Numbered from the stretch's first letter, positions 1-8,478 are shown. The stretch is DNA of 38,507 nucleotides from UBA2177 sp964487525 (GCA_964487525.1 CAZAQC010000003.1:1-38507), one strand, 5' to 3'. Numbers and translations: made by a program. Notes: generated by a model not told the origin, from the sequence alone.

Positions 1-1
1 G

Positions 2-1372
2 CCTTATCTATTAAGAAGAGTGGCTATTGTAGCTTACTCTTTCATACTGATATTTGTTAATAGTTTTGGAGGATTGATAGGGATAAGTGAGGTACAGGCA
101 AGCACTATAACTCCAGCCAACATTATAAATCTGACTAACCAAGAAAGAGTAGCTGGAGGATTAAATTCTTTACAAACAAATGCTCAGCTATCTGCTGCGG
201 CATTGGCAAAAGCCAATGATATGTTTGAAAAACAGTATTGGGATCATTTTGGACCCAATGGTGAGTCTCCATGGCAGTTCATAAGGGCGGCTGGATATAA
301 CTATGTCTATGCTGGAGAGAATTTAGCTAAGGGATTTAAAACAGCAGAGGGAGTACATGAAGCTTGGATGGCGAGTCCTACACATAAAGCAAATTTAATA
401 AGTGGAAATTACAAAGATATAGGTGTAGCTGTAGTTGAAGGAGTCTTGTTGGGTTCACAGACTATACTTGTTGTTCAAATGTTTGGGAATCTCACAAGTG
501 AAGTTTTTGGTGCCACATTTACTCCTCCTCAAGAAGAAAATACTCCAGTAGAAGAAGAGGTTGTTCCACCTCCATCTTCTGAAAAGAAGGTTGTAGTGAA
601 TAATGAAGTTGGGGAGATAAAGAGTATAAGAATAACGGCTCCTCAAGCAGGATCTGTCGTAACTGATCCATCAACTGATATCAAAGGAGATACAACTAAT
701 GTAACTGGGAGTTATTCAGTTGAGGTATATGATGAAGATTCACTCATTGGAGAGTCTAGTTCTAATACTCCTGAATGGGAATTTAGTAAACAGGGAGATT
801 GGATAGAAGGGGATCATAGTATAAAAGCTAGTTTAAAGGGAGAATCTGTATCATCTGATATCGTAGCATTTACTGTTGATTCAAAAGCTCCTACTGTAGA
901 TACATCTACTATCCAAGTTAAGAAAGCAGATGGAAAATATATGATTTCATTTGGTATACAGGAAGAATGGAAAACGATAAGTGTTGTTTTAGGATCAGAA
1001 ATTGTTAATATGGAATTTTTGGAAACGGATGGTATTGTGCTTATAGAATTGACAGAAGATAAAGTCCAAGATTCCGTTATATTAGTTTTAGCAGATGAAC
1101 ATGGAAATACTTCTGAATTAGACATATCTGAATATTTCATTGAAGAAGAAACTGAGCAGAAAACAATATTTCCAATCTTTACTCTTAATACTGGGGATAA
1201 GGTTAGTGTAGGGATCGTATCATTTGTTCTAATACTTCTATTTATAGAGATAGGAGTATATTGGAAAAGAGGAAGATTGAAGGATGTATTAGGTGATATA
1301 TTTACAATAGGAGCTTGGTGGTTGATTCTTACAATAGCAATATTTAATGGGTTTTCTGGAGTAATTAATTAA
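2..1372 (+). CDS. Secreted/anchored CAP (SCP/YkwD-like) domain protein, 5' partial
   Basis: The frame is open back to base 2, and codons for two arginines lie just before the first in-frame start (GTG at 20). The N-terminal basic part of the signal peptide, and probably the true start, therefore lies outside the window. Numbering from the GTG, residues 1-28 are hydrophobic and end at a plausible signal cleavage site. Residues 32-157 form a CAP/SCP domain of the bacterial YkwD type, with the typical His76, Glu100 (in AGENLA) and His122 (in SPTHKANL). A Pro/Glu-rich linker follows, then an Ig-like beta region (about 203-290), a second beta-rich segment, and two C-terminal hydrophobic segments (about 395-417 and 432-450) that should anchor it in the membrane. 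CAP proteins of bacteria are mostly of unknown biochemical role; a cell-surface function is inferred. Family assignment is firm, substrate unknown. Confidence 0.85.
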   Translation, partial: PYLLRRVAIVAYSFILIFVNSFGGLIGISEVQASTITPANIINLTNQERVAGGLNSLQTNAQLSAAALAKANDMFEKQYWDHFGPNGESPWQFIRAAGYNYVYAGENLAKGFKTAEGVHEAWMASPTHKANLISGNYKDIGVAVVEGVLLGSQTILVVQMFGNLTSEVFGATFTPPQEENTPVEEEVVPPPSSEKKVVVNNEVGEIKSIRITAPQAGSVVTDPSTDIKGDTTNVTGSYSVEVYDEDSLIGESSSNTPEWEFSKQGDWIEGDHSIKASLKGESVSSDIVAFTVDSKAPTVDTSTIQVKKADGKYMISFGIQEEWKTISVVLGSEIVNMEFLETDGIVLIELTEDKVQDSVILVLADEHGNTSELDISEYFIEEETEQKTIFPIFTLNTGDKVSVGIVSFVLILLFIEIGVYWKRGRLKDVLGDIFTIGAWWLILTIAIFNGFSGVIN

Positions 1373-1391
1373 TTATGAAAACTGCCCACTA

Positions 1392-2186
1392 ATGAAATAC
1401 AAATTGAAAGTACAAAATGATTTACTATACCTATTCCTAATCTTAGTAGTTACTCAATTTTTTAGTTATTCTGTTCTGAGAGCTCCTTTAGGCTTTTTAA
1501 TAACTTTAGGTGTTCTAGGATTTCTTTTATTAGAAACTTGGTTTGTAAAAGTCTTCAGCACATATTCTGGAAGGAAAGTTTCAAGATACAGTGATGTAAT
1601 AGTAAAAATTTCGCTCAAAGACAGATTTTTTGGTTATTTTGTTCTTCCTGCAATATTTTATTTTTCTATCCTAGCCTTCTTGTATTTCAATAGAAATGAA
1701 GTTTTAGGACATACAGTATTAGGTATATGTATTGTTCTTTTATTAATTCTTTTCTTAAATGTAAAAAGTTCTTTAAACAAGCTTTACTCACTAGCAGTTG
1801 CAACAAGAGCTATATTTGACTTTATATGTATAACAATATTCTATCTCCTATTAAATTCATTTGTTCGTATTGGGGTTAGTGTAGAATCCTTTACAATGCT
1901 TTCTTTAATCTCCTCCTTTATACTATTACTTTTTGTTCTTAAGATACATGATAGAATGGGCTTTCTTGAAATTATAATCTCAATTCTAAGCTCTCTGTTC
2001 ATATCATTCTCAAATCTTTTCTTTTGGAATTACAATATATTTGTTATTCCGGCAATAGGATCTTTGGCCTTCTATCTAATAATATCCATATGGAATATTA
2101 GGTTTGCTGGAAAAACAAAATTAACTGAATATATAGTTCCATTCCTTTATGTCCTTGTAGCAATTATTTTAATACTGAATTTGTAA
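1392..2186 (+). CDS. Polytopic membrane protein of unknown function
   Basis: The 264-residue protein is almost wholly hydrophobic, with about eight predicted membrane segments separated by short basic loops. I recognise no family and see no catalytic motif. It starts at ATG 1392, 19 nt after the CAP-protein gene, with no Shine-Dalgarno sequence, and its TAA stop is one base before the ATG of the UMP kinase gene. It is therefore probably co-transcribed with both neighbours. The coding call rests on length, membrane-like composition and the tight packing; function cannot be assigned. Confidence 0.7.
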   Translation: MKYKLKVQNDLLYLFLILVVTQFFSYSVLRAPLGFLITLGVLGFLLLETWFVKVFSTYSGRKVSRYSDVIVKISLKDRFFGYFVLPAIFYFSILAFLYFNRNEVLGHTVLGICIVLLLILFLNVKSSLNKLYSLAVATRAIFDFICITIFYLLLNSFVRIGVSVESFTMLSLISSFILLLFVLKIHDRMGFLEIIISILSSLFISFSNLFFWNYNIFVIPAIGSLAFYLIISIWNIRFAGKTKLTEYIVPFLYVLVAIILILNL

Positions 2187-2187
2187 C

Positions 2188-2892
2188 ATGGGAAAAAACA
2201 TAGTACTAAAAATAGGTGGTTCGGTTCTCTACGACAATGCATTAAATATTAATGAGGATCTACTTAGAAAGGTAAAGGATTGGTATTTCAGTGTTGAAGG
2301 GGAATATGAGAAGATTGTAATGGTTGTTGGAGGAGGATCTCTTTCAAGGGAACTGCAGAAGAAGATAGAAGGGTCCGTAGGAGGTGAAGAGTATTTGCAT
2401 AATATCGGAATGACAGTTACCCATACGAATGCAGCCATTCTTCAGGGGTATATTGAGGATCCTAATATATATATTCCTAAAAAGATTGGAGATGCATATG
2501 AATTCCTGTGGGAGGACAATAAAAGAAGCATTATAAGTGGGGGATTAAAAGTAGGTTGGAGTACAGATATGGATGCTGCAGTATTTGCAGATATTTTAGA
2601 TCTAGATAGGGTATACAAGTTATCAGATATAGATTATATATATGACCAAGATCCATCCTTTAATCCTTCGGCTACTCCATTAAAAGATTTATCTTGGGAT
2701 GAATATTTCGATATGTTCAATATTCTGGATGATTCCATTCACAAAGCTAACAAAAGTATTCCGATTGATATAGAATGTGCGCGATTTTGTTCAAAGAAGG
2801 GTCTTTCATTTTTTATTTCTGGAGGAAAGTCTTTACAAGAGAAGAGTAGTATAAAGGATATTCTTACAGATGGAACTTTAATACATCCTTAA
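2188..2892 (+). CDS. pyrH: Uridylate kinase, archaeal-type (amino acid kinase fold)
   Basis: This 234-aa protein belongs to the amino acid kinase family and looks like UMP kinase, which phosphorylates UMP to UDP with ATP in pyrimidine nucleotide synthesis. Visible motifs are the N-terminal KIGGSVLYD (residues 8-16), the glycine loop VVGGGSLSR (46-54), a GMTVTHTNA segment (74-82) like the archaeal PyrH region, a GWSTDMDAA loop (123-131) and SDIDYIYDQDP (146-156), matching the nucleotide-binding segment of PyrH. The pattern is nearer to archaeal than to E. coli PyrH, as seen in other CPR genomes (established knowledge). The start lies one base after the preceding stop. The TAA stop shares TTAA (2889-2892) with the convergent greA-like gene. 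Another amino acid kinase of this fold cannot be fully excluded. Confidence 0.72.
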   Translation: MGKNIVLKIGGSVLYDNALNINEDLLRKVKDWYFSVEGEYEKIVMVVGGGSLSRELQKKIEGSVGGEEYLHNIGMTVTHTNAAILQGYIEDPNIYIPKKIGDAYEFLWEDNKRSIISGGLKVGWSTDMDAAVFADILDLDRVYKLSDIDYIYDQDPSFNPSATPLKDLSWDEYFDMFNILDDSIHKANKSIPIDIECARFCSKKGLSFFISGGKSLQEKSSIKDILTDGTLIHP

Positions 2893-3362
2893 GCTATTTC
2901 TTCAATGGTATACTCTGTGGTTCCTGCTGGAGTTGTAATTTTAACCTTTTGACAAAGTTTTTTACCAATAATTGCCATCCCTATGGGAGATTTGTAAGAG
3001 ATCCTTCCTTCCAAAGGATTAGCTTCTTCTTCACTGGTAATCTCATATTTTACTTTTTTACCATTTGTTAATGTAACAATATCTCCAATCCCAACCTTAC
3101 TTTTATCCTTGTCTTTAATAATCTCAGCATTCTTAATTTTTTCTTTTAACTCTCTAATTCTCTCTTCATTAATATTCTGTTCCTCAATAGCCATAGAATA
3201 TCCATCATTCTCTCTCAAATCTCCTTGATTACGCATTTCACTCAATGTATCGGCTATTTTGTTTCTTAATTGTTTTTCTCTGAATATTACTTCCTCTGCC
3301 AGTTTATTTAGACCCTTCTTGGTTGTTTTGAATCCCTGCCTTATATCCATTTGGTCTACCAT
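2889..3362 (-). CDS. greA: Transcription elongation factor GreA family
   Basis: A 157-aa GreA-type factor; the family binds the RNA polymerase secondary channel and stimulates cleavage of backtracked transcripts. The N-terminal half is the helical hairpin, whose tip carries Asp48 and Glu51 in QGDLREND, matching the catalytic acidic pair of GreA. The C-terminal half has the FKBP-like fold signature with YKSPIGMAIIGK. Both key acidic residues are kept, so activity is likely. ATG 3362 is preceded by a good promoter (3379-3408) and no Shine-Dalgarno site. The gene converges on pyrH with a shared TTAA. A second, divergent Gre protein lies at 4276-4740. This copy is the closer to canonical GreA. 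Confidence 0.88.
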   Translation of the reverse strand: MVDQMDIRQGFKTTKKGLNKLAEEVIFREKQLRNKIADTLSEMRNQGDLRENDGYSMAIEEQNINEERIRELKEKIKNAEIIKDKDKSKVGIGDIVTLTNGKKVKYEITSEEEANPLEGRISYKSPIGMAIIGKKLCQKVKITTPAGTTEYTIEEIA

Positions 3363-3378
3363 TTAATTTAGTCTGCAA

Positions 3379-3408
3379 ATCATATATGTTACGAATGTGA
3401 AAAGTCAA
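3379..3408 (-). promoter_or_regulatory. Sigma70-like promoter of the greA-like gene
   Basis: Read on the minus strand, TTGACT (3408-3403) and TATGAT (3384-3379) are separated by 18 bp; each matches the consensus hexamer at five of six positions. The predicted transcript begins near 3372, about 10 nt before the ATG at 3362. Seen directly in sequence; activity is inferred. Confidence 0.6.
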
Positions 3409-3473
3409 ATAAATAGAAACCTGTAGTAACCATTCAAAATGGTATGGTAATATGATAAAATCACTATTTGTAA

Positions 3474-3548
3474 GCCGCTATCGTCTAACGGTTAGGACAC
3501 AGGATTCTCAATCCTGCAATCGGGGTCCGATTCCCCGTAGCGGTACCA
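3474..3548 (+). tRNA. tRNA-Glu (anticodon CUC)
   Basis: A full cloverleaf folds by eye. The acceptor arms are GCCGCTA/TAGCGGT (G1-U72 wobble) and the D stem is GTCT/GGAC. The anticodon stem is CAGGA/TCCTG with loop TTCTCAA, giving anticodon CUC. The variable loop is CAAT and the T stem CGGGG/CCCCG with loop TCCGATT. A73 is followed by an encoded CCA at 3546-3548. It lies 18 nt upstream of trmD, whose product methylates G37 in a subset of tRNAs, and is probably transcribed in the same direction. Confidence 0.95.
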
Positions 3549-3566
3549 AATTAAGTAGATAAACAC

Positions 3567-4211
3567 ATGATTTTCGACATCATCACAATATTTCCTAACA
3601 TAGTAGAGGAATATATAAGTACAGGGATAATACATAACGCCATAAAAAAAGGTCTTGTTCAAATCAATGTACATGATTTAAGAGAATGGACAGATGATAA
3701 GCATAAAACTGTAGATGATACCCCATACGGTGGTGGCCCAGGAATGATAATGAAAATAGAGCCAATATATAAGGCTATACAAGAATTAAAGAAAGAAAAT
3801 AGTATAGTAGCAATTACTACTCCTAAGGGTAAAACATTAATACAAAGTGATTTTGAAGAATTTTCAAAGAAAGAAAATCTCCATATGATACTACTTTGTG
3901 GAAGGTATGAAGGTTTTGATCAAAGAATACATGATTATTTAGTAGACTATGAATTCTCTGTAGGTGATTATGTCCTCTCTGGGGGAGAATTACCTGCGTT
4001 AATTCTTGTTGATGGAATAGCCAGATTAATTCCTGGGGTATTAGGAAACGAAGAATCCTTAGAGAATGAATCGTTTAACAATGGAAATTTAGAGTATCCT
4101 CAATATACAAAGCCAGAGGATTTTAATGGATGGAAAGTGCCAAATATATTGTTATCTGGGCATCATGAAAATATCGAAAAATACAGACAAAAGAATCAAA
4201 AAATGCTATAA
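3567..4211 (+). CDS. trmD: tRNA (guanine-N1-)-methyltransferase TrmD
   Basis: TrmD transfers a methyl group from S-adenosylmethionine to N1 of G37 in tRNAs with G36, which prevents +1 frameshifting. The SPOUT (trefoil-knot) motifs are clear: GGGPGM at 55-60, CGRYEG at 111-116, and SVGDYVLSGGE at 131-141, with the conserved IPGVLG and the S-L-E-N segment downstream. At 214 aa it is shorter than E. coli TrmD (about 255 aa), mainly at the C-terminus, in keeping with reduced proteins in this lineage. The start at ATG 3567 gives the normal N-terminus (MIFDIITIFP). No ribosome binding site is visible. tRNA-Glu lies immediately upstream. Confidence 0.96.
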   Translation: MIFDIITIFPNIVEEYISTGIIHNAIKKGLVQINVHDLREWTDDKHKTVDDTPYGGGPGMIMKIEPIYKAIQELKKENSIVAITTPKGKTLIQSDFEEFSKKENLHMILLCGRYEGFDQRIHDYLVDYEFSVGDYVLSGGELPALILVDGIARLIPGVLGNEESLENESFNNGNLEYPQYTKPEDFNGWKVPNILLSGHHENIEKYRQKNQKML

Positions 4212-4275
4212 TCTTCGATTGATATAAGCAGTAATTATCCACTATTTTCGACCTTATTTCTATAACATATTATAG

Positions 4276-4740
4276 ATGAGTGATAAAATGATACTAACAA
4301 AACAGAAGATTGATGAGCTTAAAGAAGAGCTCAAAAGGCTTGAAGGAGATAGAAAGAAAGAACTTTCTTCATCTCTTGAACAAGCCAGATTAAGTGATGT
4401 CAGTGAAGATACTGATGACATTATTGCTGTAATGAACGAGCTTGATAAGGTTGATCAGAGAATTAACGAAGTTAAAGAAATTCTTTCCAATTCTTCAGTA
4501 CTTAAAAAGGGTGCATGTGAAGTAAACAAGGTTACTATTGGTAGCAAAGTTACCCTTAGGAATAGTAATAAAACAACTGTATTTCATGTAGTCTCAGAAG
4601 TTGAATCGGATCCTGCTAAAAACAAGATATCTGATAAATCTCCATTAGGAAAAGCATTACTTAAAGCCAAGAAAGGAGATTGTGTTAAGATTGAGATAAA
4701 TGAAAGGAAGATTGAATATAAGGTTTTAGATATTTGTTAA
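4276..4740 (+). CDS. Second, divergent GreA/GreB-like factor
   Basis: A 154-aa protein with the two-part Gre layout. The N-terminal charged coiled-coil hairpin has Asp41 and Glu44 in SDVSEDTD, at the same positions as the catalytic pair of E. coli GreA. The C-terminal domain has DKSPLGKALLKAKKGD, typical of the FKBP-like Gre fold. It differs strongly from the 2889-3362 paralogue in the stretch after the tip, which lacks the usual ENxEY/EEQ pattern. It may act on RNA polymerase as a cleavage factor or a competing secondary-channel factor; this is inference. Its stop overlaps the convergent glyS stop (shared TTAA, 4737-4740). Confidence 0.75.
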   Translation: MSDKMILTKQKIDELKEELKRLEGDRKKELSSSLEQARLSDVSEDTDDIIAVMNELDKVDQRINEVKEILSNSSVLKKGACEVNKVTIGSKVTLRNSNKTTVFHVVSEVESDPAKNKISDKSPLGKALLKAKKGDCVKIEINERKIEYKVLDIC

Positions 4741-6029
4741 GAAATATACTCACTTAAATCCTCGATTTTAACTCTCTTTTGCTCCATACTATCCCTCTCT
4801 CTTACAGTTACAGTATCGTTCTCTAAACTTTCATAATCAATAGTTATACAGAATGGAGTTCCTATCTCATCCTGATATCTATACCTCTTACCAATATTTC
4901 CTCTGTCATCCCATACCACTTTAATATCTTCTGAAAGTAATTCAAAGACTTCCCTAGCTTTCTTTGTAATTTCCTCTTTGTTAGAAACAAGAGGAAAGAT
5001 TGCTGCCTTGTAAGCCGCTATATCTGGATGAATCTTCAAAACAGTTCTAATATTTCCTTCCCCAAGATCTTCCTCTTCATATGCATCGAATAGTAACATC
5101 AACAATGTTCTATCTACACCTCCAGAAGTCTCAACTATCCAAGGGATATACTTTTCTCCACTCTGTGGATCAATATAGGAGAGATCCTTTCCTGAGAATT
5201 TACTGTGTTGCGTTAAATCATAATCACTTCTCCAGTGTATACCCTCATTTTCTGCCCATCCCCAAGGTGCAAGATATTCCACGTCATATGCGTCCTTTGC
5301 GTAGAAGGCTAATTTGTCTTTAGGATGCTGATAGAATCTAAGGTTTTCTTGTTTCCTATACAATCCTTTGTAGAAATTCATTCTTTCTTCTTTCCAATAT
5401 TCAAACCATTTTGCCATATCATCAGGATGTACAAAGAATTGCATATCCCATTGTTCAAATTCTCTACTTCTAAAAGTTAATTTACCAGGAGTGATCTCAT
5501 TCCTAAAAGCCTTTCCAATCTGTGCTATACCAAAAGGTATTTGTAACCTTGTAGAGTCAACGACATTTTTGAAATCTAAGTATATTGTCTGACAAGCCTC
5601 TCCTCTTAAATATGCTTTCATTTTACTGTTCTCTAAAACACCAACTTCAGTTTCAAAAAGCATATTGTAGGATCTAGGTTCTGTGAAATCTTTACTACCA
5701 CAATTAGGACACTTCTCCTGTATATCCTCCGATCTGAATCTTTGATGACACTTTTTACACTCAATAGCTTCATCTCCAAAATTTTTTACATGACCAGATG
5801 CTTCCCATACCTTAGGGTGAGTGATAATGGTTCCATCAATACCAACAACATTCTCCCTCCTGTCTACCATATTCTTCCACCAATATCTTTTTAAATTGTT
5901 CTTCATCTCAACTCCAACAGGGCCGTAGTCATAGAAGCCTCCGATACCGCCATATATTTCTGAATTTGGATAGATAATACCTCTTCTTTTAGCTAGTGCC
6001 GTAATCTTTTGTAGAATATCTTCAGGCAT
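4737..6029 (-). CDS. glyS: Glycyl-tRNA synthetase, single-chain class II type
   Basis: Charges tRNA-Gly with glycine in the cytoplasm. The 430-aa chain matches the alpha2 (eukaryote/archaea/Firmicutes-type) GlyRS rather than the alpha2beta2 bacterial form. It starts with the region IYGGIGGFYDYGPVG, has a four-cysteine zinc-finger-like insert (Cys91, Cys94, Cys107, Cys110), and class II motif 2 around IGKAFRNEI and REFEQWDMQFF. Motif 3 appears as ETSGGVDRTLLMLL, followed by a C-terminal anticodon-binding domain. A perfect TATAAT on the minus strand at 6064-6059 lies about 30 nt before the ATG. Convergent overlap with the downstream Gre gene. Confidence 0.95.
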   Translation of the reverse strand: MPEDILQKITALAKRRGIIYPNSEIYGGIGGFYDYGPVGVEMKNNLKRYWWKNMVDRRENVVGIDGTIITHPKVWEASGHVKNFGDEAIECKKCHQRFRSEDIQEKCPNCGSKDFTEPRSYNMLFETEVGVLENSKMKAYLRGEACQTIYLDFKNVVDSTRLQIPFGIAQIGKAFRNEITPGKLTFRSREFEQWDMQFFVHPDDMAKWFEYWKEERMNFYKGLYRKQENLRFYQHPKDKLAFYAKDAYDVEYLAPWGWAENEGIHWRSDYDLTQHSKFSGKDLSYIDPQSGEKYIPWIVETSGGVDRTLLMLLFDAYEEEDLGEGNIRTVLKIHPDIAAYKAAIFPLVSNKEEITKKAREVFELLSEDIKVVWDDRGNIGKRYRYQDEIGTPFCITIDYESLENDTVTVRERDSMEQKRVKIEDLSEYIS

Positions 6030-6107
6030 ATATATTACTGTTTATCTTAATTTTCTCAATTATACACTATCTCCTTTTCAAGTGTAATTTGTGTTAACAT
6101 ATCGATT

Positions 6108-6995
6108 ATGAAAGAGCCCCTAGTCCTCAAGTTAATAGTAATAACTGATACGCTTTTCATAATTTCTTTCATATGTGTATCCACCTTTCTCTTTTTTCAA
6201 TGGAAAAATGAACAGAACAAACTCCCTCAGGATACAGAAGATGTACTAATGGCAACAAGCGAACAGAATTATGAGCAACAACTGCAGGAACCACAAGAAA
6301 AAATTTTTTCTGTTTCTATTTGTCACAAAGTAGATTGTGTTTTGCTTCTAAGTGATAATCAAATTAAGGATGGAATTATCGACAAAGATATCCTCTACAA
6401 ACAAGTTTCGGATTTTGTAATTCCATATTTTGAAACAAGATATGGAGGGAAGACAATAGCGAGTAATCAGAGAGGGAATTTCATATATTGGAGGGAAGAT
6501 AATATACCAGATCTAACAAATATATATGAGGATGTGTATGAAGCATTTGAATCTCAAACAAATACAGCTATAGAGATAGAGGTAAAAGATTTACCAGGAA
6601 CTAATGGAAAATATGCAAAGAAATATATTGAAGTAGATAATTCTAAACAAAAGTTGTATGTATGGATAGATGGTAANNNNNNNNNNTCTGCGGCCAAAAA
6701 GGGATATGAAGTGTATGGAATTTTCCCAATAATAGATAAGGGAATAGCTCCAATAGCGCCAGGTGGTAAATACATGCCATATTGGTTAGCTTTTTACTAT
6801 TCCAAAAGACAGGACTCTTGGTATGGATTACATGCATTAATATGGTGGTATGATGAAAATGGAAATAAAGTGTATGAATCGACTGGTAATATAGGTCTTA
6901 GAAAAAGTGGTGGTTGTATTCGTATGTTATTGGAGGATGCAAAATATCTATATGGTATTTTTGAAAAGGGAGACCTTATTCTCATCCACGAATAG
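6108..6995 (+). CDS. L,D-transpeptidase (YkuD domain), membrane-anchored, with internal scaffold gap
   Basis: The protein has one N-terminal membrane segment (about residues 8-29), a middle region of unknown fold, and a C-terminal YkuD domain. L,D-transpeptidases make 3-3 crosslinks in peptidoglycan or attach proteins to it. The YkuD signature is seen as His242 followed by SGGCIRM with Cys270 as nucleophile. The usual SHGCIR histidine is a glycine here. Ten Ns (6677-6686) sit between the first YkuD strands (KQKLYVWIDG) and AAKKGYEVYG; homologues normally have somewhat more than four residues there, so the true gap is likely longer and the frame across it is only nominal. No Shine-Dalgarno site precedes ATG 6108. 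Confidence 0.85.
   Translation: MKEPLVLKLIVITDTLFIISFICVSTFLFFQWKNEQNKLPQDTEDVLMATSEQNYEQQLQEPQEKIFSVSICHKVDCVLLLSDNQIKDGIIDKDILYKQVSDFVIPYFETRYGGKTIASNQRGNFIYWREDNIPDLTNIYEDVYEAFESQTNTAIEIEVKDLPGTNGKYAKKYIEVDNSKQKLYVWIDGXXXXSAAKKGYEVYGIFPIIDKGIAPIAPGGKYMPYWLAFYYSKRQDSWYGLHALIWWYDENGNKVYESTGNIGLRKSGGCIRMLLEDAKYLYGIFEKGDLILIHE
6677..6686. other. Scaffold gap (10 N)
   Basis: A run of exactly ten Ns inside the L,D-transpeptidase gene. Such a fixed number is a placeholder for unknown length. Confidence 0.98.
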
Positions 6996-7010
6996 GGACT
7001 TTAGGTATGA

Positions 7011-7016
7011 TATAAT
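7011..7016 (+). promoter_or_regulatory. Extended -10 element upstream of the 125-aa protein gene
   Basis: TATAAT at 7011-7016 is preceded by TG at 7008-7009, giving the extended -10 form TGn-TATAAT. No clear -35 is seen. It would start transcription near 7023 and leave a leader of about 77 nt before ATG 7100. A second -10-like box, TAAAAT, ends six bases before that ATG, so a leaderless start is the alternative. Confidence 0.45.
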
Positions 7017-7099
7017 AATCTTAATTTAATAGTACAAAGGGGTAAAATAAAGTTTGATAAAAAGAAAAAATAGCTATAAATCTCTGTTAAAATTTACAT

Positions 7100-7477
7100 A
7101 TGGATTCCATAAAGGATTTAGTTTCTCAAATAAGAAAGGAAAGTGATAAGGAGGATAATAGTAATATAGATCAATCTAAACTATTCGATACCTCTAATTT
7201 AAAAACTAATCCTAACAAACTTTTTGGTAATAAACATAAATATATATCAAAAGAATATCAATCATACGGTCTTAGACTGGCTGGTAAATTAGGTGACAAG
7301 AAAAGAGCTACTATGTATATAAAGTGGGCAAAAGAAAAACCAAGAGGAATACTTGAACAAGCTTTAAGTTTTACATCCGACTATCCTAATGCAAAAGACA
7401 AAAGTAGAATATTTATGTGGAAAGTAAAAGAGTTGGAGAAAGAAAACACAGAGAAGAGAGAAGAATCTAAGAAATAA
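7100..7477 (+). CDS. Small basic/charged protein, unknown function
   Basis: A 125-aa soluble protein with no signal peptide. Residues 1-45 are polar and look disordered. Residues 50-112 form a compact, probably helical core with GLRLAGKLGDKKRA and a WAKEKPRG segment. The tail is Lys/Glu-rich. I do not recognise a named family. ATG 7100 has no Shine-Dalgarno site. The end of the gene overlaps the convergent DHH gene by 11 nt, and its codon use and composition match its neighbours. Confidence 0.65.
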   Translation: MDSIKDLVSQIRKESDKEDNSNIDQSKLFDTSNLKTNPNKLFGNKHKYISKEYQSYGLRLAGKLGDKKRATMYIKWAKEKPRGILEQALSFTSDYPNAKDKSRIFMWKVKELEKENTEKREESKK

Positions 7478-8474
7478 CAATTTCATCAATAACCTTAAGT
7501 GTTTTTTCTAATACCTCTTCAACAGATTTAGCATGCATCTTAAAAGCTGAAGAGTAAACATGTCCTCCGCCATCTAATTTCTTAGCTATAATTTCTACAT
7601 CTTGGTACTCTTTTGTACTTCTAAAAGATACAAACCATTTATCAGGAGTATCAAGAATTGGTTTTACAATAAATCCCCAGTGTACACCCTGTACAAAACG
7701 TAAATAGTTATCTCTTAAAAAACCTTGAGCCTCATTAACTGCTTGCTTTGTAAAATTTTCTTTCTCACAAACATCTCTAGATAGGTACATATATGCCATA
7801 TCACCCTTTATAGTTAAAGTCTTTAGATATTCAATCATCACAGAATTTGCCTCTTGTGGAAACTTAGCATTTTTGTAAGTAAATTCTTCCATGTTAATTG
7901 GAAATGAATCCATAGCTTCTGCAAATACCCTTAAAGTATCAGAAGTAGTTGAATCATAGAGAAATCTTCCTGTATCAGCAACTATCCCATACTGAATCAA
8001 TGCCGCTATTTCTTTATTTAGGTCTAATCTTTTACCAAAAATTTCTTTTAAAGTCACATATACCTGTTCTGTAGCAGAACTTCTTAAATCATTTATAACC
8101 ATTGTATTTAAATCTTTCTCACTAGTAGACTTATGATGATCTATAAATATCATAAAAGAATCAGTGCTTTGTATTGTATCTACATCTTTATCAATACACA
8201 TACTTAAGAAAGCTGTGTCAGTTACAATAACTAAATCTTCCTGGTCATATCCTATTGTTTCCACTATCTCAATATTCTCCATGTATGGCAATTTAATATT
8301 TGGATACTGTTTAGCCTTCATCGTTATATTCTTTCCTGGGAAATTTCCCTTCAACATTCTGTATATTATCAACATACTACAAAAAGCATCTAAATCAGGT
8401 CCTTTATGTGTTAAGAGTAGTATGCTTTTTGCTTTTAGTATTCGTTTCTTTAATTCCTTTGTTTCTTTTTCCAT
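7467..8474 (-). CDS. DHH-family phosphoesterase (NrnA/RecJ-like)
   Basis: A DHH/DHHA1 protein of the bifunctional oligoribonuclease/pAp phosphatase (NrnA) type, expected to degrade very short RNAs or dephosphorylate pAp, or to act on cyclic dinucleotide products. With the start at 8474, motif I is HKGPDLDA (23-30), motif II has TDTA (85-88), the DHH triad is 112-114 in IDHHKS, a further Asp lies in GIVADTGRF, and the DHHA1 domain ends with GGGHVYSSA. The frame stays open to ATG 8540, but those 22 residues are hydrophobic, do not fit the family, and cover the divergent promoter region; MEKETK at 8474 is preferred. A TATTAT box ends seven bases before this ATG. Confidence 0.85.
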   Translation of the reverse strand: MEKETKELKKRILKAKSILLLTHKGPDLDAFCSMLIIYRMLKGNFPGKNITMKAKQYPNIKLPYMENIEIVETIGYDQEDLVIVTDTAFLSMCIDKDVDTIQSTDSFMIFIDHHKSTSEKDLNTMVINDLRSSATEQVYVTLKEIFGKRLDLNKEIAALIQYGIVADTGRFLYDSTTSDTLRVFAEAMDSFPINMEEFTYKNAKFPQEANSVMIEYLKTLTIKGDMAYMYLSRDVCEKENFTKQAVNEAQGFLRDNYLRFVQGVHWGFIVKPILDTPDKWFVSFRSTKEYQDVEIIAKKLDGGGHVYSSAFKMHAKSVEEVLEKTLKVIDEIVIS

Positions 8475-8478
8475 AACC

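Noticed and set aside
3429..3443. Perfect hairpin ACCATT-CAA-AATGGT upstream of tRNA-Glu
   Set aside because: Only six base pairs with a three-base loop and no T-run; too short to call a terminator or operator.
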